A stretch of 33,419 bases of DNA from a virus: positions 1 to 33,419 of IMG/VR virus record IMGVR_UViG_3300042309_001463; one strand, written 5' to 3'. The first letter of the stretch is position 1. Each line of letters starts with the position of its first letter. Of this stretch, positions 21,967 through 28,543 are shown one piece after another. The notes beneath the pieces are model-generated. The model did not search any database and was not told where the DNA came from. It saw nothing but the letters and a program-made list of their open reading frames with translations. The position numbers were made by a program, and so were the translations under genes.

Positions 21967-22176
21967 CTAAACCCCCGGCTCATCACACTCCGAAGGCCCG
22001 CGCCGCGGCTGCTCACTCCCTGCTGGGAGCTGCAGTCCGCGGCTTTCGCATGTCTGGCGAAACATCGCCTCAGCTGTGCGCCGATCACTGTCCACAGCCT
22101 CCACCCCGCCGCCCTGCACCAGCCAGACGGGGATCCCATCCCTGATGACCAGCTCGGTGGTGGGGAGGTGCTCCAT
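21967..22176 (-). CDS. Hypothetical protein
   Basis: The 69-residue protein begins MEHLPTTELVIRDGIPVWLV and ends in a polar tail. It is downstream of the NrdR-like gene on the minus strand and convergent with the plus operon. Not recognised. Confidence 0.5.
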   Translation of the reverse strand: MEHLPTTELVIRDGIPVWLVQGGGVEAVDSDRRTAEAMFRQTCESRGLQLPAGSEQPRRGPSECDEPGV

Positions 22177-22184
22177 GGCTCAGG

Positions 22185-22649
22185 CTACGGCTGAAACAGC
22201 GAACAGTCCCGAGCGAACCCTGGGCCCTCGATGACGGGATCAGGGAGCCCCATGCCGCAGCGCTCGCCCTCCCAGTGCTGGCACTGCTCGCACGACGGAT
22301 CGCCAGGCCGCAGCGGCTGCCGGTAGCTGATCCCGGTCCAGTCGCCGTAGGTCTGCCCAGTCCATATCTGCCGGATCGCCTCGCCGCTGCAGCCGAACTG
22401 TTGCGCGGTGAGCCGCTGGCTCTGCTGGCCTTTGAGCATGACGATCTGCGCGATCTGATCACGGGTGAACCGCCGCGGCCCACCAGGCCGGTTCGGTGGC
22501 TCAACCTGCTCGCCGTCGAAATCGACCGTGAGAAAGCCGCATGATTTGCAGTGCCTGCGCCGACGGCGCCGACCACGAATCATGCGGCTGTAGACGATGC
22601 AGAACGACGAAGGATCGCCGCACTTGGGGCATTGCTGGCCCTGTCTCAT
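22185..22649 (-). CDS. NrdR-like zinc ribbon plus HTH protein
   Basis: The product is 154 residues. N-terminal CPKC (Cys7, Cys10), then RGRRRRRRHCKSCG (Cys34, Cys37) and FLTVDF match the zinc ribbon of the NrdR repressor, including the Arg-rich turn. Instead of the NrdR ATP-cone there is an HTH-like stretch (FTRDQIAQIVMLKGQQSQ, then TAQQFGCSGEAIRQIW). The C-terminus has a second Cys group (CEQCQHW, then RCGMG). It is probably a DNA-binding regulator; the domain order is unusual. Confidence 0.65.
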   Translation of the reverse strand: MRQGQQCPKCGDPSSFCIVYSRMIRGRRRRRRHCKSCGFLTVDFDGEQVEPPNRPGGPRRFTRDQIAQIVMLKGQQSQRLTAQQFGCSGEAIRQIWTGQTYGDWTGISYRQPLRPGDPSCEQCQHWEGERCGMGLPDPVIEGPGFARDCSLFQP

Positions 22650-22668
22650 GCCTGAATTAGTGAGACGC

Positions 22669-22899
22669 TCAATCTAGGGAGTTTGAGCTTATTCTGTTCT
22701 CCAGCACCTCCATGGTGCGTCCGCTTTCGTCTCGCACAACGTAGGCCGGAGCATTGATGTATCCTACCGTTTTAGGGGTTTCCACCTGAAGGCGTTTAGA
22801 GGTAAATCCAACGACAGTGAATGACTCCCCCGGCAGCCCGGCAATGTAGATCGTCTGCCCCGTTTGATAGCGAGGCGTTGAGCTGTTGCGTGGTTTCAT
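22669..22899 (-). CDS. Small beta-rich hypothetical protein
   Basis: The 76-residue protein has alternating strands (YQTGQTIYIAGLPGESFTVV, then LQVETPKTVGYINAP, then RTMEVLENRI), suggesting an SH3-like barrel. Not recognised. Confidence 0.6.
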   Translation of the reverse strand: MKPRNSSTPRYQTGQTIYIAGLPGESFTVVGFTSKRLQVETPKTVGYINAPAYVVRDESGRTMEVLENRISSNSLD

Positions 22900-23123
22900 A
22901 ATGCAGTCTTGCGAGGAAGGATTTTAATCGAGCTGGCATCAGGATGCCGGCGCTCGGCGAACTGGTACGCCTGCCGTTTGCAGGTGGCGCGGATGGTGCA
23001 GCGCATCGGCCGGCAGCCGGGCCAGTGGATCTGCACCGGCCAGAACCTGGCGCCGGGCTCGCTGGTCCTGGTGATGCCCTCGCCAGCGGACTGGCAGGCG
23101 TCGTCGTCGGGAAGGAAAGTCAT
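22896..23123 (-). CDS. Small Cys-containing hypothetical protein
   Basis: The 75-residue product has GCRPMRCTIRATCKRQAYQF, a possible metal site, near its centre. The ATG at 23123 overlaps the DnaJ-zinc-like gene stop. Function unknown. Confidence 0.55.
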   Translation of the reverse strand: MTFLPDDDACQSAGEGITRTSEPGARFWPVQIHWPGCRPMRCTIRATCKRQAYQFAERRHPDASSIKILPRKTAL

Positions 23124-23482
23124 TGCTGGGCCTCCCCTGTGCCGTTGCACCGCTGACATTCCCGGTACTTGGTCCTCTCGGCCTTGCTCCAGCCCGCCCA
23201 TGTCTGACCGGTGCCTTTGCAATCCCAGCACTTGCCGGTTTCCGCTTCATAGGCAGTGGCGATAACCTGCAGTTCCGACCTGGTGATGACCACCCGCCGA
23301 CCCGAGCCTTTGAATCGTGGGCGACCTTTGCGGGGCCCTGAGCGATAAACGCCATCAGGAATGTCACCTGTGACAATTGAATCGTCGTCGCAGGCTTCCC
23401 ATCGATAGGCTTTCCAGCCTTCAATGCCGACCTTGGCCTCTGCTGCTTTCATGTAATCGTTAATGCTGAACCCGTGTTTCAT
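23120..23482 (-). CDS. Protein with DnaJ-type zinc finger (CxxCxGTG)
   Basis: The 120-residue protein has C-terminal CWDCKGTGQ (Cys85, Cys88) and CQRCNGTG (Cys109, Cys112), the CxxCxGxG repeats of the DnaJ cysteine-rich domain. There is no J domain in this protein; the window's J-domain protein is encoded separately at 4544-5041. The N-terminal part (FSINDYMKAAEAKVGIEGWK) is not recognised. Possible roles are protein binding with host DnaK or simple nucleic-acid binding. Confidence 0.65.
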   Translation of the reverse strand: MKHGFSINDYMKAAEAKVGIEGWKAYRWEACDDDSIVTGDIPDGVYRSGPRKGRPRFKGSGRRVVITRSELQVIATAYEAETGKCWDCKGTGQTWAGWSKAERTKYRECQRCNGTGEAQQ

Positions 23483-23841
23483 TGCTGGGCCTCCAGTTCG
23501 GCGAGACGGTTGAGGGCGGCGCGGATTGCTGGGGCGTCAAACCCCATGCCCATTGCGTTGGCGTCACCCTTGAGCGATTCCAGTTCTTCAATTCCTTGCT
23601 CCGCCAGCGACGGCGGCTTGGGGCGGCGGGCGGTGCGGAGATAGCCAACATCAACGCGGGAGAATCCTCTGGCCTGTAACCACTCACAGCACGCCTCCAG
23701 CTCCCGATCTGCGGCCCAGTCCGCGATCGACTGGGCGAACACGTGAGCCCGAAACGTGTTGCACTCTGCCGGCTTGTCGGCCGACTCGGACCACAACTGT
23801 TCGGCCAACTCCGCCGGCACCTTCACAGGATGATCAGCCAC
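23479..23841 (-). CDS. Hypothetical helical protein
   Basis: The 120-residue helical, acidic protein starts at GTG 23841, supported by a good AGGAGG Shine-Dalgarno. It contains VPAELAEQLWSESADKPAE and EACCEWLQARGF and ends in RAALNRLAELEAQQ. Function unknown; ATGA-coupled to the next gene. Confidence 0.6.
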   Translation of the reverse strand: MADHPVKVPAELAEQLWSESADKPAECNTFRAHVFAQSIADWAADRELEACCEWLQARGFSRVDVGYLRTARRPKPPSLAEQGIEELESLKGDANAMGMGFDAPAIRAALNRLAELEAQQ

Positions 23842-23998
23842 GCCGCACCTCCTGAGCTTGAATCCCCACCTCCCGCACCAGCGCCACACTGCCGCCCACC
23901 ATGCCCAGCAGGGCCAGCGCGGCGGCAATCACGGCTCGGCGACCGGCAGCGGCCTGGGCAGCAGCCTGAGCGCGGCGGGCCTGGGCCTGACGGAGCAC
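23834..23998 (-). CDS. Small membrane protein
   Basis: About 54 residues: an Ala/Gln/Arg-rich helix (VLRQAQARRAQAAAQAAAGR), then one hydrophobic span (AVIAAALALLGMVGGSVALV) and a short tail. The GTG start at 23998 is uncertain. It overlaps the next gene by 8 nt. Function unknown. Confidence 0.45.
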   Translation of the reverse strand: MLRQAQARRAQAAAQAAAGRRAVIAAALALLGMVGGSVALVREVGIQAQEVRRG

Positions 23999-24014
23999 AG
24001 CAGCCAGGCGGTGA

Positions 24015-24197
24015 TCAGATGGAGCATGGGGCCTCCGTGATCTTGATGATCTCGGCGCCGGGGAAACGGATCTGGAAGGCCTCTCGAACGGCAGTGAGAC
24101 TCCACCCCTTGGGGCAGGTCCATTCGAGCTTGTGGATGGTGTCATCGATAGGACGGCGATAGATGATTTTGTGAGTGATTCCGGTGCTCATGGCCAT
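24015..24197 (-). CDS. Small hypothetical protein
   Basis: The 60-residue product contains THKIIYRRPIDDTIHKLEW and PGAEIIKITEAP, a plausible alpha/beta fold. Start at MAMS (24197) or the internal ATG. Function unknown. Confidence 0.5.
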   Translation of the reverse strand: MAMSTGITHKIIYRRPIDDTIHKLEWTCPKGWSLTAVREAFQIRFPGAEIIKITEAPCSI

Positions 24198-24200
24198 GGG

Positions 24201-24503
24201 TCAGAAGGCATCCAGTGATCGGCGCAGCGCTGAGGCGCAGTGTTCGAGCTCAATGAGCAGGCCAACGATCAGATCAGCCGGCGGGGGCTGACCGGCATCC
24301 CAGGCATTGTCCGCCACGGCGCCGGCCGTGGCCTTCACCGAGTCGATCAGCCCCACCAGCAGGGGCATGAGGGGCTGGTTGCGCTCGCCGCAGTCGGGGA
24401 GTCGGATCAGCTGCTGCGGGTTGGCCGGCAGCGCTTGGCGGGCAGCCTGAAGGATCAAATCCGCCAGGGCGCCGTCACAGGAGAGGGATTGGGTGGGGGT
24501 CAT
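24201..24503 (-). CDS. Hypothetical helical protein
   Basis: The 100-residue all-helical protein (DLILQAARQALPANPQQLIR, then IVGLLIELEHCASALRRSL) has its start at 24503 overlapping the Gp157 gene stop. Function unknown. Confidence 0.55.
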   Translation of the reverse strand: MTPTQSLSCDGALADLILQAARQALPANPQQLIRLPDCGERNQPLMPLLVGLIDSVKATAGAVADNAWDAGQPPPADLIVGLLIELEHCASALRRSLDAF

Positions 24504-25036
24504 TTGATACTCCAACTCCGCCGCTCCACCAGGGAACAGCCGTCGATCTCTTCGCCAGCCTTGAGGGCGTCTTTGATCGCGGTCTTGTTGGCTTCGATCT
24601 TGGTGCGCTGGCAGGTCGCCGGCAGATCCTCCGGCTCGCAGTCCACCACCACAACCGTAGACTTCCGGCTGGCCAGCTTGTGCTCAGGCAGGTCGTATTT
24701 CGTGGCCTCGGGGTCAACCTTCTGCAGCGCCTGAATCAGCCGATCCTGCAGCGCATCGGCCTGCTGATCATCGGCAGCGGCCAGCTCTGCCAGCGCCTGA
24801 GCGCGAGCTTTGCGGGCAGCGTGGCGGGCCCTGAGCTGGTCGATCACCCAGCACCAGGCGTCGGCCTTGGCGAAGATGGCCTGTTTGTTGTCGTCCTCAG
24901 CAGAGATGAGACCCTCCAGGGTGGCGGTGGCCGCGGCCACCACTGCGGGGTCATCAGAGAACAGATCGGCGGCGGCCTCGTCGATCTGACTTTGGAGCCT
25001 GAGAGCGTCGCCGGTTAGGGCGTAGAGGGTGGTCAT
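24500..25036 (-). CDS. Siphovirus Gp157 family protein
   Basis: The 178-residue protein matches the Gp157 family layout. It has an acidic N-terminal helix, the central TLEGLISAEDDNKQAIFAKA, a long helix rich in Ala/Arg (RARHAARKARAQALAELAAA), and the C-terminal strand block with EATKYDLPEHKLASRKS, EDLPATCQR and TAIKDALKAGEEIDGCSL ending in a WSIK strand. In streptococcal phages the protein was linked to altered phage resistance, but its mechanism is unknown. In many phages it lies next to replication genes such as SSB and recombinases. Confidence 0.85.
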   Translation of the reverse strand: MTTLYALTGDALRLQSQIDEAAADLFSDDPAVVAAATATLEGLISAEDDNKQAIFAKADAWCWVIDQLRARHAARKARAQALAELAAADDQQADALQDRLIQALQKVDPEATKYDLPEHKLASRKSTVVVVDCEPEDLPATCQRTKIEANKTAIKDALKAGEEIDGCSLVERRSWSIK

Positions 25037-25338
25037 TAGCGAGGCTCCACAACAAGGCGGAACCGGGACCCGTGCAGCAGCTGGCGCATGGTGGCTTCCA
25101 ACTCCACCACCCGCTGCTCCAGCGCGGCGATGCGGTCGGGTTCGGTGGGGGCGGGCTCGGCGGGTGGCCGCCAGCTAGGAGTGTGCTGCCACGGGACGGC
25201 ATCGCCCACGTAGCTCCAGTGAACCAGCACGTAATCGTCAAAGTCTGCGCCTGGGGCGGGAACCATCCGCACATCCCCATCCATATCCCCATCCGCCTCC
25301 GTGGGCGGGCGGTCTGTGATCCATTCGGCGTTGCTCAT
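25036..25338 (-). CDS. Hypothetical protein, WITDRPPTEADGD type
   Basis: The 100-residue protein begins EWITDRPPTEADGDMDGDVR, then YVLVHWSYVGDAVPWQHT, features I associate with small cyanobacterial phage proteins. It ends in a coiled coil (RIAALEQRVVELEATMRQLL). Function unknown. Confidence 0.65.
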   Translation of the reverse strand: MSNAEWITDRPPTEADGDMDGDVRMVPAPGADFDDYVLVHWSYVGDAVPWQHTPSWRPPAEPAPTEPDRIAALEQRVVELEATMRQLLHGSRFRLVVEPR

Positions 25339-25544
25339 CGGTCAGCCTCCACGCGCAGCTCGACCCAGAGGGCGTCCCAGGTTGTGGCCTTGGGGCCGGT
25401 AGTGAAGCGGTTGAAAACGGCGGCCTCTTGGCTCGACTTGAGCCAAACGATGGGGGCGTAGATCGTGGCTAGGACAATCGCCCCAACTACTAACCCCGCG
25501 ACTGCAGGGGCAAGCTCCCTGAGCGCATCCTTGAAATTGTCCAT
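25335..25544 (-). CDS. Small membrane protein
   Basis: The 69-residue product has one membrane span (AVAGLVVGAIVLATIYAPIV) and then a soluble C-terminal part with NRFTTGPKATTWDALWVEL. It is driven by the minus-strand GTGC-type promoter that shares the intergenic region with the sigma gene. The ATG at 25544 follows a variant leader box (CACTCGCTA). Confidence 0.65.
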   Translation of the reverse strand: MDNFKDALRELAPAVAGLVVGAIVLATIYAPIVWLKSSQEAAVFNRFTTGPKATTWDALWVELRVEADR

Positions 25545-25548
25545 GGCG

Positions 25549-25557
25549 TAGCGAGTG
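25549..25557 (-). promoter_or_regulatory. Variant leader box CACTCGCTA
   Basis: One mismatch from CACTCGCCA, 4 nt before the ATG at 25544 and 14 nt after the -10. Confidence 0.45.
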
Positions 25558-25571
25558 GTGAACGCCCCCAC

Positions 25572-25600
25572 ACGATACCGGATCGGAACCCCTTTCGCAC
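25572..25600 (-). promoter_or_regulatory. GTGC-type promoter (GTGCGA, 17 nt, TATCGT)
   Basis: On the minus strand GTGCGA (25595-25600), a spacer with GGGGTTCCGATCCGG, and TATCGT (25572-25577). It drives the membrane-protein gene and is interleaved with the sigma-gene promoter. Confidence 0.7.
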
Positions 25601-25602
25601 CC

Positions 25603-25632
25603 TATGATGGGGGCAAATCGTCACACTCGACC
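25603..25632 (+). promoter_or_regulatory. Sigma-gene promoter region: TATGAT and variant leader box
   Basis: TATGAT (25603-25608) is a good -10. The -35 is not GTGC-like. CACTCGACC (25624-25632) lies 2 nt before the GTG start of the sigma gene. This region overlaps the divergent minus-strand promoter. Confidence 0.5.
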
Positions 25633-25634
25633 CG

Positions 25635-26693
25635 GTGCCAGCCACCTCAAACCAGTCCTGGTGGGCTGAGTGCATCGACCGGATACCGTTGCTCTCGCCA
25701 GCTGAGGAGATCGAGCTGGGCACAGCGATCCAGCGATGGCAGTCGCACCCCGACCCGTGCCCGCCAGGCATCCGGCGCCGGGGCCAGCGGGCCCGTGATC
25801 GGTTCGTCTCAGCGAATCTGCGGCTGGTGGTGGCGTTCATTTCGCGCCGCTCCCGATTGTTCGCCGGGCACGACCGGGATGATTTGATCCAGGCGGGGAA
25901 TCTTGGCCTTGTCACAGCAGCGGAACGGTTCGACCCGACCAAGGGCTACAGATTCAGCACGTATGCCTGGTGGTGGATCCGCCAGGCGGTGAGCCGGCAT
26001 ATTGACCAGTACAGCAGGGCGATCAGCATCCCCGGCAGCCACTGCCAGCACCTGAGCAGGCTGGAGGGCATCACCCGACGGCTGGAGCTGGAGCTGAACC
26101 GATCGCCCACGCAGGCGGAGATCGCCGCAGAGCTGGGCGTCAGCGTGGCGGTGCTGGAGCAGGTGGTTGAGAACGGCCGATCGGTCGCCAGCCTCGACCA
26201 GGTGGTGGGCGATGACGGGCTAGAGCTCGGCAGCCTGTGCGCCACCTGGGACCGCTCACCAGAGGATGAGGAGGAGCAGCGCGAGCGGTGGCGGCAGGCA
26301 GAGGAGCTGCGCGGCCTGATCGCCCGGTTGGCGCCGCAGGATCAGCGGCTGCTGTCCCTGGCCTGGGGCCTCGACGGGGTGGAGGTGCCGCGGCCTGAGC
26401 TGGCCGACATGGAGGGCATCAGCACGCGGGCGCTCGATACGAAGCTGCACCGGCTGCAAGCGGCCTTGGCGTCGCAGTCGGTGCAGCTGGTGTTGGTGGC
26501 GGTGGAACGGAAGAAGCCGGAGCCGAAGGATCGGAGCAGGCGGCGGCGGGAGCGGCCTGATCAGCTAGTGCTGGTGCCGGTTGAAAGGGTGAAGCCCGCG
26601 TCACCGGCGCTGCGCAGGGTTGGGGGATTCCCTCGGAACTGGGTCTGCCTCGGCGATCGGCTGCGGGTCGCTGCTGCTGGGGGGAGCTGGTGA
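25635..26693 (+). CDS. Phage-encoded sigma-70 family RNA polymerase sigma factor
   Basis: The 352-residue protein is a group-2-like sigma factor. Region 1.2 is DRIPLLSPAEEIELG. Region 2 runs from ANLRLVVAFISRRSR through DDLIQAGNLGLVTAAERFDP to YRFSTYAWWWIRQAVSRHID (about 60-124). Region 3 has NRSPTQAEIAAELGVSVAVL, and region 4.2 has an HTH at about 253-278. The extra Arg-rich loop between 1.2 and 2.1 is typical of picocyanobacterial sigmas. Residues 280-352 are an unusual basic tail holding two copies of a QLVLVxVER motif. It starts at GTG. It likely redirects host RNA polymerase to phage promoters. Confidence 0.93.
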   Translation: MPATSNQSWWAECIDRIPLLSPAEEIELGTAIQRWQSHPDPCPPGIRRRGQRARDRFVSANLRLVVAFISRRSRLFAGHDRDDLIQAGNLGLVTAAERFDPTKGYRFSTYAWWWIRQAVSRHIDQYSRAISIPGSHCQHLSRLEGITRRLELELNRSPTQAEIAAELGVSVAVLEQVVENGRSVASLDQVVGDDGLELGSLCATWDRSPEDEEEQRERWRQAEELRGLIARLAPQDQRLLSLAWGLDGVEVPRPELADMEGISTRALDTKLHRLQAALASQSVQLVLVAVERKKPEPKDRSRRRRERPDQLVLVPVERVKPASPALRRVGGFPRNWVCLGDRLRVAAAGGSW

Positions 26694-26695
26694 GG

Positions 26696-27025
26696 TCAGC
26701 CCTCCCACGGCTCGCCCAGCGAGGGATTGGCCCACGGCTCGCCCAGTGAGTGGTTGACGCTGAAAATGCTTGTTTTAGCAATCACGTGTCCCCTTGCGGC
26801 ACCCATCTCCAGCAGACTCGGGCGGCTGGGGTCGAGCGGCACGCGGAACCAGTGGCCATGGCCCAGTGCCTGCCTAGCCTCAATCCGCCGCCCCCTGGCC
26901 CTGCGCGCGCGGCGCTTCCGGCCGAAATGAGCGGGAACAGGATTTGGTGCAAACAGCCAGCGGCCAAACCAGCCAGCAGTTGCCTCAGTGGGCACGATGA
27001 CCTTGAAAATGCTGTAGCTCCTCAT
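26696..27025 (-). CDS. Hypothetical basic protein with SLGEPW repeats
   Basis: The product is 109 residues: N-terminal MRSYSIFKVIVPTEATAGWF, a very basic centre (RKRRARRARGRRIEARQ), then WFRVPLDPSRPSLLEMG and a C-terminal tandem SLGEPWANP/SLGEPWEG. The repeat is seen at DNA level as CCCACGGCTCGCCCAG at 26704 and 26731. It ends 2 nt from the convergent sigma gene, and no terminator separates them. Function unknown. Confidence 0.55.
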   Translation of the reverse strand: MRSYSIFKVIVPTEATAGWFGRWLFAPNPVPAHFGRKRRARRARGRRIEARQALGHGHWFRVPLDPSRPSLLEMGAARGHVIAKTSIFSVNHSLGEPWANPSLGEPWEG

Positions 27026-27255
27026 CCCTGATCTCCTGGTGATGGTCTGCGTGATTTCTGGCGCTGCCTCGCCACTCTTTCCCGGTTCCACTCCCTGGCA
27101 GCTGGCGATCGTTTCCAGCACCGGGAGCACAGGGGCGCGGTGCGGTCGCTGATCACGCTCCGGCCGCACTGGGGGCAGGTGGGCAGCGCGGGGATGTCGC
27201 CCGCCAGGCGGAGGCGATGGCGGGCGGTTTTGTCGCGGCTGGGTTGGCGGGGCAT
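27022..27255 (-). CDS. Small zinc-ribbon protein (paralogue of 5130-5351)
   Basis: The 77-residue basic protein has CPQCG and CSRCW pairs and a C-terminal Arg-rich helix (EWNRERVARQRQK). It matches the 5130-5351 protein in Cys spacing, the CW motif and the tail. ATGA-coupled to the next gene. Probably nucleic-acid binding. Confidence 0.65.
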   Translation of the reverse strand: MPRQPSRDKTARHRLRLAGDIPALPTCPQCGRSVISDRTAPLCSRCWKRSPAAREWNRERVARQRQKSRRPSPGDQG

Positions 27256-27557
27256 TAGTTCTCTGTGTCGAAGCGCACCAGCCGGGCTAGCTGTCGCTTA
27301 GCTAGGGCAATGTCTCTTTCGGCTTCGCTTACAACCTCTTGGCGCGGATAACGGCGAACACGGCGACTTGATTCGTCGCGCTCAATTTCAATGTCGATGC
27401 GCCTGTGCTCGATAAACCAAGTCAACAGCTCAAGGCTGAGCGTGTTGTCTCCAGCCCGCACGCGAGGGCTTATCAGGCCGCAAAGAATTCGGACGGCGGA
27501 TTCGGCGTTTTTGCGCGCTTCGTCTTCGTAGGTCGGCGGATGGTCGTAGCAAGGCAT
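27255..27557 (-). CDS. Hypothetical protein, MPCYDHPPTYE type
   Basis: The 100-residue protein begins MPCYDHPPTYEDEARKNAES, a start I recognise from a widespread family of small phage proteins without known function. It has a helical remainder (LELLTWFIEHRRIDIEIE, then AERDIALAKRQLARLVRF). It follows the leader box at 27566. Function unknown. Confidence 0.65.
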   Translation of the reverse strand: MPCYDHPPTYEDEARKNAESAVRILCGLISPRVRAGDNTLSLELLTWFIEHRRIDIEIERDESSRRVRRYPRQEVVSEAERDIALAKRQLARLVRFDTEN

Positions 27558-27565
27558 GGCGCTGG

Positions 27566-27574
27566 TGGCGAGTG
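27566..27574 (-). promoter_or_regulatory. CACTCGCCA leader box
   Basis: Exact CACTCGCCA 8 nt before the ATG at 27557. Just upstream lies the GCCGGA/TCCGGC hairpin that is shared with 28197-28222. Confidence 0.6.
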
Positions 27575-27580
27575 GATGGG

Positions 27581-27606
27581 GCCGGATAGGCTCCGGCGGG
27601 CCGTGG
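27581..27606 (-). promoter_or_regulatory. 26-bp repeated leader element, copy 1
   Basis: Identical over 26 bp to 28197-28222. It contains a perfect GCCGGA/TCCGGC hairpin with a 5-nt loop. CCTATCC inside may be part of a -10. It leads into the box at 27566. Confidence 0.6.
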
Positions 27607-27607
27607 T

Positions 27608-28171
27608 TCAGGGCAGCGTGCCGGTCGTGACCAGCTGACGGAAGGCGGCGGCTTGAGCATCCCAGAATGCCCGCCAGTCCTCCCATTCGGCGCTTGAAGG
27701 GTCCTCTTCCAGCGCATCTGTCCGCGCGGTTTCCCATGCAACGTAAGACGCCACGCTGGCGGACTGTGCGGCCCATGCGGCGTTCCGCATGGCGGCCGTT
27801 CGTGCGGGGGCCGTCCACACAGCACCCCCTGCAGCCCATGTAGCTGCTTCGGCTGCGGCCAGTTCTTCATCGCTTGCGTTGCCGCTAGCGTGGCGCTCGG
27901 CCACATCGAGCGCGTTTATTAAGCGCTGATCAACTAAGAAGTGCTGCACTCTGCGCGCACACCAAACGGCGTACCTGCGCCAGATCGGTGAGTGGGAGGG
28001 CTCAGCGCGACAACACCAAAGGGCATCGTTAAGCCCGAGCGTGTCTAGCAGTTGCTCGTAGCTGATCAGCTGATCACTGGGCTCAGTTCCGAGCCGGAAT
28101 CGGATGGATCTGCCTTGTCCGCAGGGTCCACACGCATCAAGGCGGCTGGTGGTGGTGGTCAGTGGATACAT
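27608..28171 (-). CDS. Ala/Trp-repeat helical protein
   Basis: The product is 187 residues. Residues 35-85 include DALWCCRA and RRYAVWCARRVQHFL. Residues 95-150 are a degenerate Ala/Trp repeat (EELAAAEAATWAAGGAVW, then AMRNAAWAAQSASVASYVAW). The same layout occurs in a broad family of phage and bacterial proteins, some annotated as putative immunity proteins. It is probably an all-helical solenoid. Role unknown. Confidence 0.65.
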   Translation of the reverse strand: MYPLTTTTSRLDACGPCGQGRSIRFRLGTEPSDQLISYEQLLDTLGLNDALWCCRAEPSHSPIWRRYAVWCARRVQHFLVDQRLINALDVAERHASGNASDEELAAAEAATWAAGGAVWTAPARTAAMRNAAWAAQSASVASYVAWETARTDALEEDPSSAEWEDWRAFWDAQAAAFRQLVTTGTLP

Positions 28172-28179
28172 GGCGATAG

Positions 28180-28188
28180 TGGCGAGTG
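28180..28188 (-). promoter_or_regulatory. CACTCGCCA leader box
   Basis: Exact CACTCGCCA 8 nt before the ATG at 28171, downstream of the second copy of the 26-bp element. Confidence 0.6.
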
Positions 28189-28196
28189 GGATAACT

Positions 28197-28222
28197 GCCG
28201 GATAGGCTCCGGCGGGCCGTGG
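28197..28222 (-). promoter_or_regulatory. 26-bp repeated leader element, copy 2
   Basis: Identical to 27581-27606, including the hairpin; same spacing class to leader box and start codon. Confidence 0.6.
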
Positions 28223-28228
28223 GGTGGG

Positions 28229-28540
28229 TTAGGCGGCGCGGTAGCCGACGTAGCCGTAGGCCACGGTGATGTCGGCGGAAACAGGCACGCGGAGGGCCCG
28301 GCACAGGCAGGCCTGCCAGAGCCGGCGCAGTTGCTTGGTGTCTGAGTATTTGCCCCATGGGTGATCAGGGCGGCTTGAAAGCTCAGATTCCAGCGCCTGC
28401 CAAGGGCGGTCTTCCATGCCGAGGTTGAGGCCGTCAGCCCCGTTGGCGAAGTGGCGCTCAGCAAAGCGCAGGGCCGATGCAGTCAGCGCTGCGTCATCGT
28501 CTGTAGTGAAGGGGCGGATGGTGCCGATTGCGTTGGTCAT
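28229..28540 (-). CDS. Hypothetical protein
   Basis: The 103-residue alpha/beta protein (AALTASALRFAERHFANG, then KQLRRLWQACLCRALRVP) ends in a Tyr-rich strand. It is not recognised. It begins at the ATG at 28540 behind a leader box with a perfect GAACCG/CGGTTC hairpin (28558-28573). Confidence 0.6.
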   Translation of the reverse strand: MTNAIGTIRPFTTDDDAALTASALRFAERHFANGADGLNLGMEDRPWQALESELSSRPDHPWGKYSDTKQLRRLWQACLCRALRVPVSADITVAYGYVGYRAA

Positions 28541-28543
28541 GGC

